Part shown: piece by piece, positions 53,204 to 62,141 of the stretch | How the letters are laid out: each line of letters starts with the position of its first letter | How positions within the stretch are numbered: the stretch's first letter is position 1 | Assembly (NCBI GenBank): GCA_963699495.1 | Contig: CAVOUB010000005.1 | Coordinates: 62,001-126,000, forward strand | Direction of reading: 5' to 3' | Source of the DNA: JAIBJN01 sp963699495 | GTDB taxonomy: Bacteria; Actinomycetota; Thermoleophilia; Gaiellales; Gaiellaceae | DNA: 64,000 nt | Translations under genes and position numbers: made by a program | Notes under the pieces: model-generated | What the model was told of the DNA's origin: nothing | The model's database searches: none | Seen by the model: the letters and a program-made list of their open reading frames with translations, nothing else

Positions 53204-54913
53204 CTAGTTCCCGATGGTGACGGGTGCGAAGGACTCCAGCGAGACCGGGCTCGGCACATAACCCTGGACGTTCGCAAGGAACGCGAGCGCCGGCTTGGTG
53301 TGCACGTACGGCACGCCAGGCAGGAAGTCCATGATCATGCGGTTGGCGTCCTGGTACAGGCCCTCGCGGGCGGCCAGGTCGGTCTCCGTCTCCGCCGCGT
53401 TCAGGATGTCGAAGATCTCCTGGTTGTCGAACCCCCAGGCCGGCTGCGCCGTCTGGAAGAACGTGCCGACGAAGTTGTCCGCATCGCCGAAGTCGCCGGT
53501 CCACCCGAGGAGGTAGACCTGCGTGTTGCCCTCGTCCACGTTGCCCAGGTAGTCAGGGCTCCACGGAGCGGTCTTCGGCGTCACCTTGAAGCCGGACTCC
53601 TCGAGGCTCGCCTTGAACGCCTCGAAGTTCCGCTTCGGATCCGGCATGTACGGGCGCGACACGTCCGACGGATACCAGAACTCGATCTCCACGGGGAGCT
53701 TGAGCCCGGCATCCTGAAGAAGCTGCTTGGACTTCTCCGGGTCGTAGTCGTACTCGGTGACGTCATCGGCGTAGCCGACGACCTCAGGCGGCATGAACTC
53801 CTTTGCCACCTCGCCGCGGCCGGCGTAGAAGCTGTCCACGACCTCCTGGCGGTTGAGCCCGTGGGCGATCGCCTGCCGGACCTCGAGCTTGTCCATGGGC
53901 GGAATCGCCTGGTTGATCCCGACGTAGCCGACGTTGAAGGCCGGCCGGTCGAGGATCTGCAGGTTGGAGTCGCTCTGGAGCGTCTCGATGTCCTGCGGCT
54001 CGACGAGGTCGTAGCCCTGGATGTCCCCGGCCTGGAGCGCCTGCAGGCGCGCCGCGTTGTCGGGGATCGGCGTGAAGACCAGCGAGTCGAGCTGGGCCTT
54101 GTCGCCCCAGTAGTCCTCGTTGCGCACGAGCGTGAGGCGCGTGCCCCGCTCCCACGAGTCGAACTTGAAGGGGCCCGTGCCGATGGGATGCTCGGTGCCG
54201 AACGTCCCGGTCGGCTGGAAGACACCTTCCTCGTCCACGGTTCCGTCGTCAGCGCCGAACTCCGCGAGCGCCTTCGGACTGGCGAACGAGAAGCTCGAGA
54301 GCGAAAGCGCTCCGAGAATGGCGGACGACGGCTTCGTCAGGTGGAGGACGACGGTGTTCTCGTCTGTCGCCTCGCAGCTGTCGTAGTAGCTCTCCTCCGG
54401 CGCGCCGCTCTCCGGATCGAACTCGGCGAAGCCTCCGAAGACCGTCTGCCAGTAGTAGGACGCGCTCGGGTTCTGGAGCGGGCCCGAGAAGTTGTACCAG
54501 CGGTCGAAGTTGAAGCAGACCGCCTCGGCGTTGAACGGCTCGCCGTCGTGGAAGGTCACGCCCTCCTCGAGGGCAAACGTGTAGTCCAGACCGTCGTCCG
54601 AGATCGTCCAGCTCTTCGCGAGGCCCGGCTCGAGCTCGGTCGTGCCAGGCTTGAGCGAGACGAGCGTCTCGTAGATCTGGTCGATTGCCCGCAACGATTC
54701 GCCGTCGGAGACGAGCGCTCCGTCGAGGACGACCGGGTCTGCGGCCGTGCCGAAGACGAGATCCCCTCCTGCCTCGCCTCCACCGGCTGCTGTATCAGTG
54801 GCTCCGCTTGTGTCTCCCGAGCTCTCGTCGTCGTCCCCTCCGCACCCGGCCAAGCCCAGTGCGAGCAGCAACGTGACGAGCAGCAGGAGGAGCCTGAACG
54901 ACTTTCCCCTCAC
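53204..54913 (-). CDS. Extracellular solute-binding protein, family 5 (peptide-binding lipoprotein)
   Basis: A 569-residue secreted lipoprotein. The signal peptide (KSFRLLLLLVTLLLALG) ends in a lipobox LAGC with the lipidated Cys24. A Gly/Ser/Asp/Thr linker is followed by the SBP-5 fold: TSDGxxYTF-type SDDGLDYTFALEEGVTFHDG, ADPVVLDGALVSDGESL and FKFDSWERGTRLTLVRNEDY. It binds peptides or other ligands for the OppBCDF transporter. GTG 54913 is chosen because AGGAG lies 5 bases upstream; TTG 54931 would place the ribosome site inside the gene. Confidence 0.92.
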   Translation of the reverse strand: MRGKSFRLLLLLVTLLLALGLAGCGGDDDESSGDTSGATDTAAGGGEAGGDLVFGTAADPVVLDGALVSDGESLRAIDQIYETLVSLKPGTTELEPGLAKSWTISDDGLDYTFALEEGVTFHDGEPFNAEAVCFNFDRWYNFSGPLQNPSASYYWQTVFGGFAEFDPESGAPEESYYDSCEATDENTVVLHLTKPSSAILGALSLSSFSFASPKALAEFGADDGTVDEEGVFQPTGTFGTEHPIGTGPFKFDSWERGTRLTLVRNEDYWGDKAQLDSLVFTPIPDNAARLQALQAGDIQGYDLVEPQDIETLQSDSNLQILDRPAFNVGYVGINQAIPPMDKLEVRQAIAHGLNRQEVVDSFYAGRGEVAKEFMPPEVVGYADDVTEYDYDPEKSKQLLQDAGLKLPVEIEFWYPSDVSRPYMPDPKRNFEAFKASLEESGFKVTPKTAPWSPDYLGNVDEGNTQVYLLGWTGDFGDADNFVGTFFQTAQPAWGFDNQEIFDILNAAETETDLAAREGLYQDANRMIMDFLPGVPYVHTKPALAFLANVQGYVPSPVSLESFAPVTIGN

Positions 54914-54935
54914 ATCCTCTCCTTTGCTCAAGTTG

Positions 54936-54959
54936 CCCTGCCCCCGCCTTCAGGCAGGG
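54936..54959. other. GC hairpin in the leader of the peptide-transport operon
   Basis: CCCTGCC (54936-54942) and GGCAGGG (54953-54959) form a perfect 7-bp stem 23 bases before the GTG of the substrate-binding protein. It could be a leader structure that controls translation or a processing site. No riboswitch class was recognised. Confidence 0.4.
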
Positions 54960-55300
54960 AGTATCCAGGAGCTTGGACGACCGTGCCGGGCTTGCGGTTA
55001 GGGGAACCCCTCGCTTCGGGCTTGGAAGAGAAGAGTTTCTTCCACTTCGAATCCGGGCACAAAGGTGAAGTCGCGCGGTGAACCAACCACCGGGGGATAG
55101 GTCAACCGACCCCGGACCGCGCATACTCGGTGAGCGACTTTTTTGCCGGCCGGCCCCGATGCGGCGGGGGCATTGGCCGGCGAAAGCCGGGGCGGGGCCC
55201 CATGCGGTGGGCTCCCGCCCCGACCGCTCCTCCGAAGGAAATGCTGTGCGCGCGGCGGCCGGCGGAGGGCGGCCTGCCTAGATCGTGGCTTCGGGCCCGG
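54960..55300. other. Structured GC-rich intergenic region between the sigma factor and peptide-transport genes
   Basis: No gene is apparent. A nested long-range stem occurs at GCGCGGT (55073-55079) with ACCGCGC (55116-55122), enclosing CCGGGG (55090-55095) with CCCCGG (55110-55115). A run of six T lies near 55139-55144. Further right are GCCGGCC/GGCCGGC pairs, a CCGGC-GAAA-GCCGG tetraloop hairpin near 55178-55191, and a GGGGCGGG/CCCGCCCC pair. On the minus strand these follow the sigma factor stop. They may be a terminator cluster, a leader for the operon or a small RNA; I cannot tell which. Confidence 0.45.
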
Positions 55301-56350
55301 CTACGCGGCGACCGAGGCGAGCTCGCGCAGGGCAGCGAGACGCTGGAGCGCCTGGCCCTCGAGCTGACGCACACGCTCGCGCGTGAGCCCGAGCTCGGCG
55401 CCGATCGCCTCGAGCGTCCAGGGATCGCCCTCGAAGCCGAAGCGCAGCTCGAGGATGCGCCGCTCGCGCTCGGGGAGCGCGTCGAGCGCCTTGCGGACAC
55501 CCTGCTTGCGGAGCGACTCCTCGGCCTCGTCGAACGGGTCGGCGGCCTCGCGATCTGCGAAGAGATCGCCCAGCTCGCCCTCGTCGTCGGAGCCGACACT
55601 CTGGTTCAGCGAAACGGACGCCTGCGCGGCCGAGAGGGCCTCGTCGACGTGCTGCACCGGGAGGCCGGTTGCCTCGGCCAGCTCCTCGCGGGTCGCGTCG
55701 CGACCGAGCTCGACCTCGAGCCGGCGGGCGGCGCGGCCGAGCTTCTGCTGCCGCTCGACGACGTGGACAGGGACGCGGATGGTGCGCGCGTTGTTGGCGA
55801 CGGCGCGCTGCACCGACTGGCGGATCCACCAGGTCGCGTACGTGGAGAACTTGAAGCCGCGGCGCCAGTCGAACTTCTCGACGGCGCGGTTGAGGCCGAG
55901 CGTGCCTTCCTGGATCAGGTCGAGGAAGGGAACACCCAGGCCGCGGTAGCCCTTGGCGATGGAGACGACCAGGCGAAGGTTGGACTCGATCATGCGCCGC
56001 TTCGCGAGCAGGTCACCCTTCTCGAGGCGCTTCGCGAGGGCGACTTCCTCGGCAGCGGTGAGCAGCTTGTGCCGGCCGACGTCGGCGAGGAACAGCTGCA
56101 GGCTGTCTCCCGCTCCGTGGGCGGCAGCTTCGGCGACGACAGGGGCAGCCTCCTCGACGGGGGCGCCGATCTCGATGCCGATCGTTTCGAGCTCGTGGGT
56201 TACCTCGGCCATCTCCTCGTCGCCGAGGTCGAGCTCGAGCGCAAGCGCCTCCAGCTCTGCGGGCTCGACATAGCCCCGCTCCTCCGCGTTCTCGAGGAGG
56301 TGGCGGCCCGCCTGGGTGTCAAGCACTTCGTGCACGGAGTTCTGACTCAC
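55301..56350 (-). CDS. RNA polymerase sigma factor, principal (RpoD/SigA) type
   Basis: A 349-residue sigma-70 factor. Region 1.2 is SLQLFLADVGRHKLLTAAEE. Regions 2.3-2.4 include KFSTYATWWIRQSVQRAVAN and are fully conserved in style, and region 4.2 ends AELGLTRERVRQLEGQALQR. Region 1.1 is replaced by a short acidic stretch. Length fits group 1 or 2 sigma factors of actinobacteria. It could be the housekeeping factor or a close HrdB-like paralogue. The gene is alone, with 166 bases upstream to the topoisomerase gene. Confidence 0.92.
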   Translation of the reverse strand: MSQNSVHEVLDTQAGRHLLENAEERGYVEPAELEALALELDLGDEEMAEVTHELETIGIEIGAPVEEAAPVVAEAAAHGAGDSLQLFLADVGRHKLLTAAEEVALAKRLEKGDLLAKRRMIESNLRLVVSIAKGYRGLGVPFLDLIQEGTLGLNRAVEKFDWRRGFKFSTYATWWIRQSVQRAVANNARTIRVPVHVVERQQKLGRAARRLEVELGRDATREELAEATGLPVQHVDEALSAAQASVSLNQSVGSDDEGELGDLFADREAADPFDEAEESLRKQGVRKALDALPERERRILELRFGFEGDPWTLEAIGAELGLTRERVRQLEGQALQRLAALRELASVAA

Positions 56351-56516
56351 CTTGTTTCTCTACGTCCTTTCGCCAAACCAGGGCAGGTTGGATTGCGGCT
56401 CACCCTCACAAACGTTCTCACTCTATGACGCATTCCCTTGGCGGCCTACCCGCAGAAGGGTGGCTTAACCGTGGGTTAACGCGCGCGCGGCGCGCTTCGT
56501 GCTGCCTGCTGCGTGA

Positions 56517-58748
56517 TTATGACGCCGAAGCGGCCGAAGTGTTGGCGGTCTCCGCCTCGCGGTCGCCGTTTTCCGCGACGGCCTCCGCCTCCCCCTCGGG
56601 CTGCTCTCGCGGTTTCTTCGCCCACTCTTCGTCGAACTCGACGCGCCACTTGCCGTCCTCGCCCTGCTCGAGCGCGAGCTTGGCGCTGAACGACCTGCCG
56701 GAGCGGCCCTTGAAGCCCGCGACGGGCTTGGCGGTCTTCCTCGTCTCCATGAGCTCCTTGACCACGGAGACCGGGAGGATCTTGTTCGCCTTCTTCTTCC
56801 AGATGACGAAGCCGCAGCCCGGGTCGTCCTTCGACCAGCACGAGTAGCCCTTGCGGTTCTCGATCACGTCGCGGCCGCAGACGGGGCAAGGACCGAGGTT
56901 GGCGCGCTCGATCTTGACGCCCTTGAGCTTGTCCAGCTCCGCGACGGTGTCCGTCGTGAACTTGACGATGTCCGACATGAACGCGGGGCGCGTGTCCTCG
57001 CCCTGCTCGATGAGCCCGAGGCGATGCTCCCAGCTGCCCGTGAGCTCGGCCGACGTGAGCGGATGCTCGCCGAGGAGGGAGATCACCTGGACGCCCTTCT
57101 CGGTCGCGTGCAGGGCGCGCCCCTCGCGCTCGAGGTAGCCGACCTGGATCAGGCGCTCGATGATCGACGCCCGGGTCGCCGGGGTGCCGATGCCGGAGCC
57201 CTTCATCGCCTCTCGCAGCTCGGCTTCCTGGATGTCCTTGCCCGCGGTCTCCATCGCCCCCAGCAGCGATGCCTCGGTGAACCGCCGCGGGGGCTGCGTC
57301 TCCTTGCGAAGCGAGTCCACGGAGCGCGTCTCGACGTCCTCGCCCTGCTCGAGGCGCGGAAGTAGCTGGTCGCCGCCGGAGTCATCCTCGTCCCCTGGCT
57401 TCTGCGCCTCCTCGCCGTAGACGGCCTTCCAGCCGGCCTCGACGAGGACACGGCCGGAGGTGCGGAAGACGTGCTCGGCGACCGTCGTCTCCACCCGCGT
57501 GCGCTCGTAGACGGCGTCGGGGTGGAAGATGGCCAGAAAGCGCTTGGCGACGAGGTCGTAGATGCGGCCCTCGTCCGGCCCCATCTTCGACAGGTCGTGC
57601 TCCGAGCGGGTCGGGATGATCGCGTGGTGGTCCTCGACGCGCTTGTCGTTGACGACCCGGCCGAGGGGGAGCTTCTCCAGGCGGGTGACGTAAGCCGCGC
57701 CCTGCGCGTAGCGCTCGTGCCGCCCGACGTGGGCGGCCGTCGGCTTGATCTCCCCGATCATGTCGGAGGTCAGGAAGCGCGAGTTCGTCCGCGGGTACGT
57801 GATCGCCTTGTGCTCCTCGTAGAGCTTCTGCGCCGCTGCGAGCGTCCGCCGCGCGGAGAAGCCGAAGAGGGTGTTCGCGTGCCGCTGCAGCGTCGTGAGG
57901 TCGTAGAGGAGCTGGGGCGCCTCGCGCTCCTCCTTCTTCTCGAGCTTCGTGATCGTGCCCGGCTGCCCCGTCGTCTCCGCCACGATCGCGGTCGCCTCGT
58001 CCTCCTTGACGCGCTTGCCGCCCAGGTAGCGGCCGCTGTACAGCCGCTCGCCGGTGGCGGCGAACTTGGCCTCGACGAGCCAGTACGGCTCGGGGACGAA
58101 GGCGCGGATCTCGAGCTCCCGGCGCACGACCAGCGCGAGCGTCGGCGTCTGCACGCGGCCGAGCGAGACGGCCCCGTCGAAGGCTGCCCGAAGACGAATC
58201 GACGCCGCGCGCGTCGCGTTCATGCCGACGAGCCAGTCGGCCTCGGAGCGCGAGCGGGCGGCCTCTTCGAGCAGGCGCATCTCGTCGCCGTCGCGCAGGT
58301 GCTCGAAGGCCTCCTGGATGGCCGCTTTCGTCATCGAGTTGAGCCAGAGGCGCTTGACGGGCTTCTTCACGCCAGAGGTCTCGTAGAGGTACGCGAAGAT
58401 GAGCTCGCCCTCACGCCCGGCGTCGCAGGCGTTGACGATCAGCTCGACCTCCTTGTCCTTCATCAGCTTGTGGACTGCGTTGAGCTGCTTCTTGGCCCGC
58501 TCGTCGTTGGGAATGAGCTTGAACTTCTGCGGCACGATCGGCAGGTCGGCGAAGCGCCACTTCTTGAGCTTCTCGTCGTACTGATCCGGCTCGGCGAGGC
58601 CGACGAGGTGGCCGACCGCCCACGTGATCACGTAGTCGCCGCCGGTGAGGTGCGTCTTGTCCTGGCTCTGCTTGAAGGCGCCCGGTAGCGTGGCCGCGAG
58701 ATCGCGGCCCACAGAGGGCTTCTCGGCTATGACGAGCGTCTTCGACAT
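56517..58748 (-). CDS. topB: Type IA DNA topoisomerase, topoisomerase III-like
   Basis: A 743-residue enzyme. The Toprim domain has LVIAEKPSVGRDLAATLPG and the DxD-type NACDAGREGELIFAYLYE. The active-site Tyr318 is in ITYPRTNSRFLTSD. The C-terminus carries a topo zinc-binding segment CPVCGRDVIENRKGYSCW (about residue 618) and an acidic tail. The form MSKTLVIAEKPSVGRDLA is typical of TopB/III rather than TopA. It relaxes supercoils and resolves recombination intermediates. ATG 58748; divergent from the exonuclease at 58765. Confidence 0.9.
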   Translation of the reverse strand: MSKTLVIAEKPSVGRDLAATLPGAFKQSQDKTHLTGGDYVITWAVGHLVGLAEPDQYDEKLKKWRFADLPIVPQKFKLIPNDERAKKQLNAVHKLMKDKEVELIVNACDAGREGELIFAYLYETSGVKKPVKRLWLNSMTKAAIQEAFEHLRDGDEMRLLEEAARSRSEADWLVGMNATRAASIRLRAAFDGAVSLGRVQTPTLALVVRRELEIRAFVPEPYWLVEAKFAATGERLYSGRYLGGKRVKEDEATAIVAETTGQPGTITKLEKKEEREAPQLLYDLTTLQRHANTLFGFSARRTLAAAQKLYEEHKAITYPRTNSRFLTSDMIGEIKPTAAHVGRHERYAQGAAYVTRLEKLPLGRVVNDKRVEDHHAIIPTRSEHDLSKMGPDEGRIYDLVAKRFLAIFHPDAVYERTRVETTVAEHVFRTSGRVLVEAGWKAVYGEEAQKPGDEDDSGGDQLLPRLEQGEDVETRSVDSLRKETQPPRRFTEASLLGAMETAGKDIQEAELREAMKGSGIGTPATRASIIERLIQVGYLEREGRALHATEKGVQVISLLGEHPLTSAELTGSWEHRLGLIEQGEDTRPAFMSDIVKFTTDTVAELDKLKGVKIERANLGPCPVCGRDVIENRKGYSCWSKDDPGCGFVIWKKKANKILPVSVVKELMETRKTAKPVAGFKGRSGRSFSAKLALEQGEDGKWRVEFDEEWAKKPREQPEGEAEAVAENGDREAETANTSAASAS

Positions 58749-58764
58749 CTAGATCACGTTAGCA

Positions 58765-59625
58765 ATGGGCGAAACGGCAAGAATTGGCGGGAACTTGAGA
58801 CCCCTTCTGGCAATCGACGGCGACAACCTGGCCCACCGGGCCTTTCACGCGCTGCCCTCGTCCATCAAGGACGGGGCTGGAAACCAGGCGAACATGATCG
58901 TCGGCTTCGCCAACATGCTCGCCCGCGCCTGGGAGGACGAGGAGCCGCGCACGGTCTTCGTGGGATTCGACACGGTAGGCGTCCCCACCTACCGCAGCGA
59001 CCTGCTGCCCGAGTACCAATCGGGGCGCGACTTCCCGCCGGTGCTGACCTCCCAGCTCGACCGCCTGCCCGAGCTGGTCGGCTCGCTCGGGTTCCCCTGG
59101 GCGAAAGCCGACGGCTACGAGGCCGACGACTTCCTCGGAGCCGCCGTGGCCTCGGAGGAGGCCCGGGGCGGCGAGACGCTCGTCCTCACCAACGACCGCG
59201 ACCTCTTTCAGCTCGCCGGCCCGCGAACGACGATCCTGCGGCCGCGCACCGGACTGAAGGACCTGCAGCGCGTCGGACCGGCCGAGGTGCAGGAGATCTA
59301 CGGCGTCCCGCCGGAGCTCGTCCCGGACTTCGTCGCGCTACGCGGCGACCCGTCCGACCGCATCCCCGGAGCAAAGGGGATCGGGCCGGGCCGGGCCGCG
59401 TCCATCCTCGTCAAGCACGGCTCCCTGGAAGCATGCCTCGAAGCGGGCGGGTTTCCGGACCAGGCCGGCGCGCTGCGCGACTACCTGAGCATGGCGCGCC
59501 TCCAGACCGATGTGCGGATCCCGGAGCTTCCCGACGTCGAGCCGGACTGGGACGCGGCCGGAGCCCTGGCCGAGGCCTGGGGCCTCGGCGGCGTGGCGCG
59601 CCGTTTCCGAGAACGAGCCGGCTGA
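58765..59625 (+). CDS. 5'-3' exonuclease (FEN/PolA N-terminal domain type)
   Basis: A 286-residue stand-alone flap nuclease. LLAIDGDNLAHRAFHALPSS carries the first catalytic Asp; GFDTVGVPTYRSDLLPEYQS and KADGYEADDFLGAAVASEEA hold further metal-site Asp/Glu residues. The HhH DNA-binding motif is GDPSDRIPGAKGIGPGRAAS. No polymerase domain is fused. It likely removes RNA primers or flaps. ATG 58765 or 58786 are the possible starts. Only 16 bases separate it from the topoisomerase start. Confidence 0.92.
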   Translation: MGETARIGGNLRPLLAIDGDNLAHRAFHALPSSIKDGAGNQANMIVGFANMLARAWEDEEPRTVFVGFDTVGVPTYRSDLLPEYQSGRDFPPVLTSQLDRLPELVGSLGFPWAKADGYEADDFLGAAVASEEARGGETLVLTNDRDLFQLAGPRTTILRPRTGLKDLQRVGPAEVQEIYGVPPELVPDFVALRGDPSDRIPGAKGIGPGRAASILVKHGSLEACLEAGGFPDQAGALRDYLSMARLQTDVRIPELPDVEPDWDAAGALAEAWGLGGVARRFRERAG

Positions 59626-59643
59626 GCGGACTACGATCTCCGC

Positions 59644-60717
59644 GTGAGCGACCCGAAGCCGATCAACGTCGCCGACTACGAGCGCCTGGCGGAAGCCCGC
59701 TGCGAGCCCGGGTACTGGGGCTACGTCGTCGGGGGCGCCGGGGACGAGATCACGCTCCGCGACAACGTCGAAGCCTTCAGACGGAGGGTGCTGCGACCGC
59801 GGATCCTCGTGGACGTCAGCAACGTGAGCGCGCGGACGAGCGTGCTCGGGACGGAGATCGCGATGCCGCTGATGGTCGCTCCCACCTCCCTCCAGCGTCT
59901 CACGCATCCGGACGGCGAGCCCGCGCTTGCTCGTGCGGCGGCGGAGGCCGGCACCGTCTACACGCTCTCCAGCCTCGGCGGCTGCCGCCCGAGTGAGCTG
60001 GCGGAGGCGCTCGGGTGGGATTCGCCCCGCTGGTTCCAGCTCTACTGGTCGCGAGACCGCGACTTCACGCGCGAGCTCGTGACCGAGGCCGCCGAGAGCG
60101 GCTTCGGGGCCATCGTCCTCACGGTCGACCTGCCGAAGGCCGGGCCGCGCGAGCGCGACCTGCGCAGCGGCTTCACGCTGCCGACCGATCTGCCCATGCC
60201 GAACCTTCCGCGGACGCTGGTAGGCCCGGAGGACTTCCACGAGACGCTCGGCGACGTCGTCGACAGAAGCCTCACCTGGGGGGACCTCGAATGGCTTCGC
60301 GCCGAATGCCCGCTGCCGCTGGTCCTGAAGGGCATCCTGACCGCCGAGGACGCCGCGCTCGCGTGCGAGCACGGCGCGGCGGCGATGGTCGTCTCCAACC
60401 ACGGCGGGCGGCAGCTCGACGGCGTCCCGGCGACGCTGGACGCGCTGCCGGAGGTCGTGGAGGCGGTCGCGGGCCGCGCCGAGGTCTACCTCGACGGCGG
60501 CATACGGCGCGGCACGGACGTCGCCAAGGCGCTCGGGCTCGGCGCACGCGCGGTCTTCGTGGGCCGTCCCGCGCTCTGGGGCCTGGCCGCCGGAGGGGAG
60601 GCCGGCGCGCGCCACGTCCTGGAGCTCTTCCAGGAGGAGATCACGCTCACACTGCTCCTCTTGGGCTGCCCCACGCCCGAGGACGTGGGACCCGCGCACG
60701 TTCGCGCCAAGGAGTGA
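59644..60717 (+). CDS. FMN-dependent alpha-hydroxy-acid dehydrogenase (LldD/glycolate oxidase family)
   Basis: A 357-residue TIM-barrel flavoenzyme. The active-site motif is SNHGGRQLDGVPATLDALPE with the catalytic His. The FMN lysine is in PLPLVLKGILTAEDA, and YLDGGIRRGTDVAKALGLGA is the phosphate-binding strand. NVADYERLAEARCEPGYWGY begins the protein. Oxidises L-lactate, glycolate or a related 2-hydroxy acid to the keto acid. GTG start; the stop overlaps the HDAC-like gene's GTG. Confidence 0.92.
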   Translation: MSDPKPINVADYERLAEARCEPGYWGYVVGGAGDEITLRDNVEAFRRRVLRPRILVDVSNVSARTSVLGTEIAMPLMVAPTSLQRLTHPDGEPALARAAAEAGTVYTLSSLGGCRPSELAEALGWDSPRWFQLYWSRDRDFTRELVTEAAESGFGAIVLTVDLPKAGPRERDLRSGFTLPTDLPMPNLPRTLVGPEDFHETLGDVVDRSLTWGDLEWLRAECPLPLVLKGILTAEDAALACEHGAAAMVVSNHGGRQLDGVPATLDALPEVVEAVAGRAEVYLDGGIRRGTDVAKALGLGARAVFVGRPALWGLAAGGEAGARHVLELFQEEITLTLLLLGCPTPEDVGPAHVRAKE

Positions 60718-61568
60718 TCCCGCTCGTCAGTCACCGGGCGTTCGCCGAGCTCCACCCGACCGGCGGCCACCCGGAGCGTCAGGAGCGCATCCGGGTGCTC
60801 CACGAGGCCTTTCCGGAATTTCACGAGGCGCGGCCGGCAACCGTGGACGAGATCGCAGCCGCGCATGACCGGGAGCACATCGAATCGGTGCGGGTGATCT
60901 CGGCAAGCGGGCAGCCGACCCTGCTCGACGCGGACACCATCTGCACCACCACCACCTATGAGACAGCCCTCCTCGCCGCCGGCGCGGCCATCGAGGCCGT
61001 CGAGCTGGGCGGCTTCGCGCTCGCCCGGCCTCCCGGTCACCACGCCCTCCCCAACCGCGCCATGGGGTTCTGCATCTTCGACAACGTCGCCGTCGCCGCT
61101 CGCTTCGCGCAGCGCGAGCTCGGCCTGGCCCGCGTGGGGATCCTCGACTGGGACGTCCACCACGGGAACGGAACGCAGGACATCTTCTGGGACGACGACT
61201 CCGTCTTCTTCGTCTCCATCCACCAGTGGCCGTTCTACCCGGGAACCGGAGGGCCCGGCGAAGGAAACGCCACAACGGTCAACCTGCAGCTCGAGGCCGG
61301 GGCGGGCGACGAGGAGATCGTCGACGCGCTCGAGAGGGTCGCTGCGCCCGCGCTCCGGGCCTTCGAGCCCGATCTCCTCCTCGTCTCGGCGGGCTTCGAC
61401 TGTGCCGCGGGCGACCCGCTGGGCGGCCTCGAGGTGACCAGGGCCGGTTTCGCTGCACTTGCGGCGGGCGCGGCCGGTGTCGCCGAGCGGGTAGCTTTCG
61501 TACTGGAAGGCGGGTACGACACCCAGGCTCTCCCGGGGCTGGTGGGCTCCGTGCTCGCCGCCGTCTGA
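60714..61568 (+). CDS. Histone deacetylase family protein (AcuC-like)
   Basis: A 284-residue zinc deacetylase. The charge-relay pair is in ALARPPGHHALPNRAMGFC, the zinc Asp/His motif in ILDWDVHHGNGTQDIFWDDD, and a further zinc Asp in LVSAGFDCAAGDPLGGLEV. The C-terminal FVLEGGYDTQAL is conserved. Bacterial members deacetylate acetyl-Lys proteins (AcuC acts on acetyl-CoA synthetase) or acetylated polyamines. GTG 60714 overlaps the upstream stop (GTGA); thioredoxin follows after one base. Confidence 0.9.
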   Translation: MIPLVSHRAFAELHPTGGHPERQERIRVLHEAFPEFHEARPATVDEIAAAHDREHIESVRVISASGQPTLLDADTICTTTTYETALLAAGAAIEAVELGGFALARPPGHHALPNRAMGFCIFDNVAVAARFAQRELGLARVGILDWDVHHGNGTQDIFWDDDSVFFVSIHQWPFYPGTGGPGEGNATTVNLQLEAGAGDEEIVDALERVAAPALRAFEPDLLLVSAGFDCAAGDPLGGLEVTRAGFAALAAGAAGVAERVAFVLEGGYDTQALPGLVGSVLAAV

Positions 61569-61569
61569 G

Positions 61570-62133
61570 ATGGACGTCACGACCGACACATTCGAGGAGC
61601 AGGTGCTGCAGCGGTCGGCGACCGTACCGGTCGTCGTCGACTTCTGGGCCGAGTGGTGCGGGCCATGCAAGCTGCTGACGCCGGTTCTCGAGCAGGCGGT
61701 GGAGGAGCGTGAGGGCAACGTCGTCCTCGCCAAGGTCGACACGGACGAGAACCCGGAGCTCGCGCAGCGGTACGACGTCCGCGGGATCCCGAACGTCAAG
61801 GCCTTCCGCAACGGACAGGTCGTGGACGAGTTCGTCGGCGCGCTTCCCGCTCCGGCCGTGGCCGAGTTCCTCGACCGGCTCACCGGTCCGCCGGCCTCCG
61901 AGAAGCTCCTCGACGAGCTCACCGAGTCCGGCGAGTTCCCCGAGATACTCGGGCCGCTCGCCGAAGGCGACCACGAGCGAGTCCTCGAATGGCTCCTCGC
62001 CGACCTCGAGAACGCCGACCCCGAGCGGCGCGAGCGCATCCGGGAGATCATGGTCTCCCTCTTCGGCGAGCTCGGCCCCGAAGACCCCGTCGCGACGCAG
62101 TACCGACGAAGACTGGCCTCGGCCCTCTACTAA
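61570..62133 (+). CDS. Thioredoxin-domain protein with C-terminal helical extension
   Basis: The first 105 residues are a thioredoxin with the redox pair Cys30/Cys33 in WAEWCGPCKLLTP and the cis-Pro in RGIPNVKAF. The final 80 residues (ASEKLLDELTESGEFPEILG, then WLLADLENADPERRERIREI) are helical and TPR-like, as in the CnoX/YbbN family, which couples a thioredoxin to chaperones. ATG 61570, one base after the deacetylase stop. Confidence 0.9.
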   Translation: MDVTTDTFEEQVLQRSATVPVVVDFWAEWCGPCKLLTPVLEQAVEEREGNVVLAKVDTDENPELAQRYDVRGIPNVKAFRNGQVVDEFVGALPAPAVAEFLDRLTGPPASEKLLDELTESGEFPEILGPLAEGDHERVLEWLLADLENADPERRERIREIMVSLFGELGPEDPVATQYRRRLASALY

Positions 62134-62141
62134 TTCCGGTC

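Noticed and set aside
55040..55062. TTCGAAT followed by a GC-rich end, like a tRNA T-loop
   Set aside because: The five bases before the loop do not pair with those after it and no acceptor or anticodon arm can be formed on either strand.
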